Assembly (NCBI GenBank): GCA_002713365.1
Contig: PASR01000014.1
Span: forward strand, 90,133 to 154,132
DNA from: Rhodospirillaceae bacterium
GTDB lineage: Bacteria > Pseudomonadota > Alphaproteobacteria > UBA6615
Direction of reading: 5' to 3'
DNA: 64,000 nucleotides
Position numbers and translations under genes: made by a program. This document shows positions 60,199-64,000 of this stretch, in pieces (position 1 is the stretch's first letter; every line of letters starts with the position of its first letter). The notes under the pieces are model-generated. The model was not told the DNA's origin. It did no database searches and worked only from the letters and a program-made list of their open reading frames with translations.

Positions 60199-62496
60199 AT
60201 GAATGATCCATTTCAAATTGAAGATGAAGATACTGAGCCCACTTCATCAAAAATAAATAATAATGAGCCAGTCTATCTTGAGAAACTGAACCCTGTTCAG
60301 CGAGAGGCGGTAGAGGCAACAGATGGCCCCACTTTGGTTTTAGCTGGAGCTGGAACTGGTAAAACCAGAGTTCTTACTGCTCGTCTTGCTCATTTACTAA
60401 GGACAAGAGATGTAAGGCCGTATGAAATTTTAGCAGTTACATTTACAAATAAGGCAGCCCGTGAAATGCGAGAAAGAGTTTCCGAATTGGTTGGTGGCCC
60501 AGCGGAAGCAGTTTGGTTAGGTACATTTCACTCTCTAGGAGTACGAATATTACGTAAAAACAGCGAGTTAGTTGGTCTTCAGTCAAATTTTACTATTCTG
60601 GATAGTGATGACCAAGTGCGTCTTTTAAAACAGTTGCTTGAAGTTTTTGATATTGATAGTAAGCGTTGGCCAGCAAGAGTAATGATGGGATTAATTCAGC
60701 GGTGGAAAGATCGAGGGCTTACTCCGGACAAAGTATCTCCTATGGAAGTAAGCGATATAGCTGGTGGAAAGTTAGTTGATCTTTATCAGGCTTATCAAGA
60801 ACGGTTACTGGTACTAAATGCAGCTGATTTTGGTGATCTTTTATTACACTGCTTGACAATTTTCAGTGATTCGAAGAGACAAGATGTTCTGAATGAATAC
60901 CAAAGGCGTTTCCGTTATATTTTGGTTGATGAGTATCAAGATGCTAATATTGCCCAATACCTTTGGCTGCGTTTATTAGCACAAGGCCATTCTAACATTA
61001 CTTGTGTTGGCGATGATGACCAGTCTATTTACGCATGGCGTGGTGCTGAAGTGGGAAATATTCTTAGGTTTGAAAGAGATTTTAAAGACTCCCAGGTTAT
61101 CCGTCTCGAACAGAATTATAGATCAACAGCCCCAATATTGGCAGCGGCTTCAGCGCTTATATCCCACAATCAGGGGCGACTTGGAAAAACCTTGTGGACC
61201 GAAAGTGAGGGAGGTGAACCAATACTGGTGAGGGGACTTTGGGATGGTGGCGAAGAAGCGAGGTTTGTTTCTGACCAAATAGAATCCTTACAATCTAGCA
61301 TAGGTAAAGATAAGCCTATTTTTTTAAGAGATATTGCCATTTTAGTACGTGCCGGTTTTCAAACTCGAGCATTTGAAGAAAGGTTTTTAACTTTAGGTCT
61401 TCCTTATCAAGTAATTGGAGGTGCGAGATTTTATGAACGAATGGAAATACGTGACGCGTTGGCCTATCTAAGAGTAATAAATCAACCAGATGATGACCTG
61501 GCTTTCGAGCGAATAATTAACCGCCCTAAAAGAAATATAGGTGAAAAAACCATTCAGAAAATAAATGTTTTAGCCCGCGTATCTGATGTAAGCTTATACC
61601 GTGCGGCTGCCGAAATAGTAACAACAGATGAATTAAAGCCAAGGTCTCGAGCTGCATTGGCAAACTTAATGACAGACTTTTCTAGGTGGCGTTCACTTTC
61701 AGGAGAAGGATCTAATGCTCTTTCTCATGTTGAATTAGCTGAGATCTTGCTCGATGAATCTGGATATACACAAATGCTCATGAATGACAAATCTCCTGAA
61801 GCCCCTGGTCGTCTAGAAAATTTGAAAGAACTAGTATCAGCTATGGAAGAATTTGAAAATCTAGGCGGCTTTTTAGAGCACGTTTCCTTAGTTATGGATA
61901 ATAATGAGAATGCCGGTACGGACATGATTAATATTATGACGCTGCACGGTGCTAAGGGGTTAGAATTTGATACCGTATTTTTACCCGGTTGGGAGGAGGG
62001 TTTATTTCCTCATCAGCGTAATATGGATGAAAATGGAGCAGCTGGACTTGAGGAAGAACGGCGGCTTGCTTATGTTGGTATAACTCGTGCTAAAAAATCA
62101 GCAATAATTTCATTTGCTGCTAACCGTCAAATGCATGGTCAATGGAAGAGTGCTGTGCCATCCCGCTTTGTTGATGAGTTGCCTAATGAACATGTTCTGG
62201 TTGAGAGTGAAACAGGCCTGTATGAGACAGCCAGTGTTTCAGTCAACCACGAAAGGATATCTAATAAATTTAAGTCTAATTGGAATGAGAAAAAATCTAG
62301 CCGTTTATTCGACCAAGGTGGTGAATTAACTAATGATAGTTTGTCAAGTTTTAGTGCTGGAGATAGGGTGTTTCATCAGAAATTTGGCTACGGAAAGATA
62401 AGTTTTATCAACGGTAATAAACTAGATGTTGAATTTGAAAAGGCCGGAAATAAAAAGGTTATTGATAGTTTTGTTGTTGCTGCCGATAAGGTGTAA
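60199..62496 (+). CDS. uvrD: UvrD/PcrA-type ATP-dependent DNA helicase
   Basis: 765 residues, superfamily 1A. Motifs in order: Q motif LNPVQREAV, Walker A AGAGTGKT (residues 49-56), VTFTNKAAREM, motif II VDEYQDAN, GDDDQSIYAWRGA, motif IV LEQNYRS, motif V MTLHGAKGLEFD, motif VI YVGITRAKK. The C-terminal 60 residues (AGDRVFHQKFGYGKI...VEFEKAG) form the Tudor-like domain that binds RNA polymerase in PcrA/UvrD. It unwinds DNA in mismatch and excision repair. The gap to the next gene is only two bases, so coupled with prmA. The N-terminal 25 residues are acidic and variable. Confidence 0.94.
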   Translation: MNDPFQIEDEDTEPTSSKINNNEPVYLEKLNPVQREAVEATDGPTLVLAGAGTGKTRVLTARLAHLLRTRDVRPYEILAVTFTNKAAREMRERVSELVGGPAEAVWLGTFHSLGVRILRKNSELVGLQSNFTILDSDDQVRLLKQLLEVFDIDSKRWPARVMMGLIQRWKDRGLTPDKVSPMEVSDIAGGKLVDLYQAYQERLLVLNAADFGDLLLHCLTIFSDSKRQDVLNEYQRRFRYILVDEYQDANIAQYLWLRLLAQGHSNITCVGDDDQSIYAWRGAEVGNILRFERDFKDSQVIRLEQNYRSTAPILAAASALISHNQGRLGKTLWTESEGGEPILVRGLWDGGEEARFVSDQIESLQSSIGKDKPIFLRDIAILVRAGFQTRAFEERFLTLGLPYQVIGGARFYERMEIRDALAYLRVINQPDDDLAFERIINRPKRNIGEKTIQKINVLARVSDVSLYRAAAEIVTTDELKPRSRAALANLMTDFSRWRSLSGEGSNALSHVELAEILLDESGYTQMLMNDKSPEAPGRLENLKELVSAMEEFENLGGFLEHVSLVMDNNENAGTDMINIMTLHGAKGLEFDTVFLPGWEEGLFPHQRNMDENGAAGLEEERRLAYVGITRAKKSAIISFAANRQMHGQWKSAVPSRFVDELPNEHVLVESETGLYETASVSVNHERISNKFKSNWNEKKSSRLFDQGGELTNDSLSSFSAGDRVFHQKFGYGKISFINGNKLDVEFEKAGNKKVIDSFVVAADKV

Positions 62497-62498
62497 TT

Positions 62499-63389
62499 AT
62501 GTCTACAGACTCGTTGAGTTGGGTTATAAAAGTTTTGGTTCCAATAAATCAACAAGATGTCATCACAAAAGTATTAGAGCAATATATTAGTACAATAAGT
62601 ATTTTTTCTACTGATGAAGGCGATTTTGTTTTAATTAGAGGCTATACACTTTCTTTAAAAGACATAAAACTTTTAAAGGATGATATGAGAAGTTCATGTC
62701 TTGCTGCTGGTATCAATTTACCAGAAATAAGTATTAAGGTTTTGCCTAAAATTGACTGGATATCTGTTAATCGTGAAAGCTTTGTTCCAATAAGAGTGGG
62801 CGTAATTTGGATTCGTGATTCTTACCATAATGATATAGCCCCTTTTGGAACTACAACTATTGTGGTTGATGCCTCTACTGCTTTTGGAACTGGACATCAT
62901 CCAACAACTAAGGGTTGTTTAATTGCGTTAAATTATTTTTTTAAAAGAAAGGATATTTTTCCTTCGGGGCCAATTCTAGATATGGGATGTGGTACAGGAA
63001 TCTTGGGTATGGCGGCTGCAAAGTCTTTACGCAGGAAGGTAATAGCGTCCGATATTGATATTGAAGCAGTAACAAAGTCTAGATATAATTTTCGTTTAAA
63101 TAATTTACACACAAAAAATTTAATAAATGGACCTGGGTATAGTTTAAGAGCAATCAAGAATGCTGGTCCATATGCTCTAATTTTTGCTAATATATTAGCT
63201 CGTCCATTAGTAAATATGGCGCGGGATTGTGCCCTTCATATGCTACCTGGAGGATATGCGATTTTGTCTGGACTTCTAATAAAGCAGGAACGACAAGTTA
63301 TAGCCGCTCATAGACAGCAGGGTCTGATTCTTTTTAAACGTTATCAACTAGATGGATGGTCAACATTAGTATTGCGCCGTCATATTTAA
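62499..63389 (+). CDS. prmA: Ribosomal protein L11 methyltransferase
   Basis: 296 residues. SAM-dependent trimethylation of ribosomal protein L11. Signature ASTAFGTGHHPTTKGC near residue 127, methyltransferase motif I LDMGCGTGILGMAAAK, and the FANILARPLVNMA motif (the substrate-site NxLA region). The divergent N-terminal 110 residues are the L11-recognition domain; length is normal. It directly follows uvrD and precedes an aminopeptidase P gene, a gene order I recall as common in alphaproteobacteria. Confidence 0.93.
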   Translation: MSTDSLSWVIKVLVPINQQDVITKVLEQYISTISIFSTDEGDFVLIRGYTLSLKDIKLLKDDMRSSCLAAGINLPEISIKVLPKIDWISVNRESFVPIRVGVIWIRDSYHNDIAPFGTTTIVVDASTAFGTGHHPTTKGCLIALNYFFKRKDIFPSGPILDMGCGTGILGMAAAKSLRRKVIASDIDIEAVTKSRYNFRLNNLHTKNLINGPGYSLRAIKNAGPYALIFANILARPLVNMARDCALHMLPGGYAILSGLLIKQERQVIAAHRQQGLILFKRYQLDGWSTLVLRRHI

Positions 63390-63443
63390 TATAAGTGCGC
63401 GTCATTTATTGTCTTAAAGTCTTTCATCCATTAGTTTCTAATT

Positions 63444-64000
63444 ATGGACATTATAAATACATTTTCTAGAGAACGATTGCTTGAGCTAAGGGGTAGGCTA
63501 GAGGATTTAAATGTTGATGGTTTCATCGTACCTCATTCTGATGAATATCAGAATGAATTTTTGCCTTCTAGATCAGAACGTCTAGCCTGGTTAACATCAT
63601 TTGATGGGTCAGCTGGTCTCGCAGTTATTACAGCCGATAAAGCGGCTATTTTTGTCGACGGCCGTTACACATTGCAGGTTCAAGAACAAGTAGATGCATC
63701 TCTATATAGCTATGAACCTCTAGTGGACCGATCTGTAACGGAATGGATACAAATAAATCTAGGTCATGGAATGCGATTAGCCTATGATTCATGGCTTCAC
63801 AGTGCCAATGAGGTCAATTTATTAGAGATCGCATGTAGCAAAGTTGGGACTATATTAGTGTCTTTAAATATAAACCCAATCGATGAAATATGGAAAGATC
63901 AGCCGTTACCACCTAAAATGCCAATCATACCTCATGAATTATGCTATACCGGCCTTAAGAGTTCACTGAAGTGCAAAGAAATTGCTCTAAAAATAAAAAG
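63444..64000 (+). CDS. pepP: Aminopeptidase P family protein (Xaa-Pro aminopeptidase), 3' end cut by window
   Basis: The frame is open from ATG 63444 to the window end, giving 185 residues of the N-terminal creatinase-fold domain: LRGRLEDLNVDGFIVPHSDEY, LAWLTSFDGSAGLAVI and AAIFVDGRYTLQVQEQ. These are typical of the long (about 600-residue) metal-dependent aminopeptidase P group that removes N-terminal residues before proline. The metallo-hydrolase catalytic domain lies beyond the window. It follows prmA by 54 bases on the same strand. Confidence 0.87.
   Translation, partial: MDIINTFSRERLLELRGRLEDLNVDGFIVPHSDEYQNEFLPSRSERLAWLTSFDGSAGLAVITADKAAIFVDGRYTLQVQEQVDASLYSYEPLVDRSVTEWIQINLGHGMRLAYDSWLHSANEVNLLEIACSKVGTILVSLNINPIDEIWKDQPLPPKMPIIPHELCYTGLKSSLKCKEIALKIK

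Noticed and set aside
1..64000. Prophage, insertion sequence or integron.
   Set aside because: No transposase, integrase, phage structural gene or terminal repeat was recognised on either strand.

Overview
The window reads as one contiguous stretch of an AT-rich bacterial chromosome. It is packed with about 57 protein genes, and no gap between genes exceeds roughly 275 bases. Gene content points to a marine-type, heterotrophic alphaproteobacterium: class-2 pyrD, an egtB-egtD ergothioneine pair, the uvrD/pcrA-prmA-aminopeptidase P run, two three-component TRAP transporters, and many acyl-CoA, SDR and MDR enzymes. That placement is an inference from gene families; there is no rRNA marker here. 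I found no rRNA, tRNA, CRISPR array, prophage or insertion sequence.

Layout. 1-7.4 kb: the 3' part of a Tm-1-like gene with a fumarate-reductase-type flavoprotein, then a minus-strand run of small-molecule enzymes (MDR, hydroxyacid dehydrogenase, metallo-beta-lactamase fold, FAH, DOPA-dioxygenase-like). 7.6-9.9 kb: egtB-egtD. 10.2-13.9 kb: a NitT/TauT-type ABC importer (ATPase, two permeases, binding protein) closed by a strong terminator. 14-18.7 kb (minus): an HMG-CoA-synthase-like/DUF35 fusion, a thiolase and acetoacetate-CoA ligase. 18.9-20.8 kb: pyrD and an SDR. 21-31.8 kb (mostly plus): an uncharacterised DNA-binding-like protein, enoyl-CoA hydratase, acyl-CoA ligase, hydrolases, a DctP-type TRAP transporter, thioesterase, SDR and acyl-CoA dehydrogenase. 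31.9-39.5 kb: MDR, hydratase and esterase (minus), diverging from hyuA-hyuB-SDR (plus). 39.6-49.8 kb (minus): TarD-like dehydratase, hydrolase, TetR regulator, cyclase, a second TRAP system, then an ArsC-like protein, a ketopantoate-reductase-like protein and an MFS exporter. 49.9-60 kb: acyl-CoA ligase, LLM monooxygenase, FAH, a RecB-type nuclease, beta-lactamase-fold hydrolase, SDR, amidase, cupin and GST. 60.2-64 kb: helicase, prmA and the 5' part of an aminopeptidase P gene.

How it works together. Most of the window looks like a catabolic archive: binding-protein-dependent importers placed beside CoA ligases, a dehydrogenase, a hydratase, thioesterases, and ring- or amide-opening enzymes. 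This fits uptake and beta-oxidation-like breakdown of organic acids, amides and perhaps aromatic or cyclic compounds. Substrates cannot be named from sequence alone.

The most notable points are: (1) an HMG-CoA-synthase-like protein that carries Gln at the expected catalytic Cys and is fused to a DUF35 zinc-ribbon/OB domain, beside an intact thiolase; (2) two unrelated TRAP operons with the same layout, binding-protein gene then strong GC hairpin then permeases; (3) a TRAP binding protein lacking the usual carboxylate-clamping Arg; (4) a class-2 dihydroorotate dehydrogenase with Cys at the catalytic-base position; (5) a RecB/Cas4-like nuclease with no CRISPR or recombination partner nearby.
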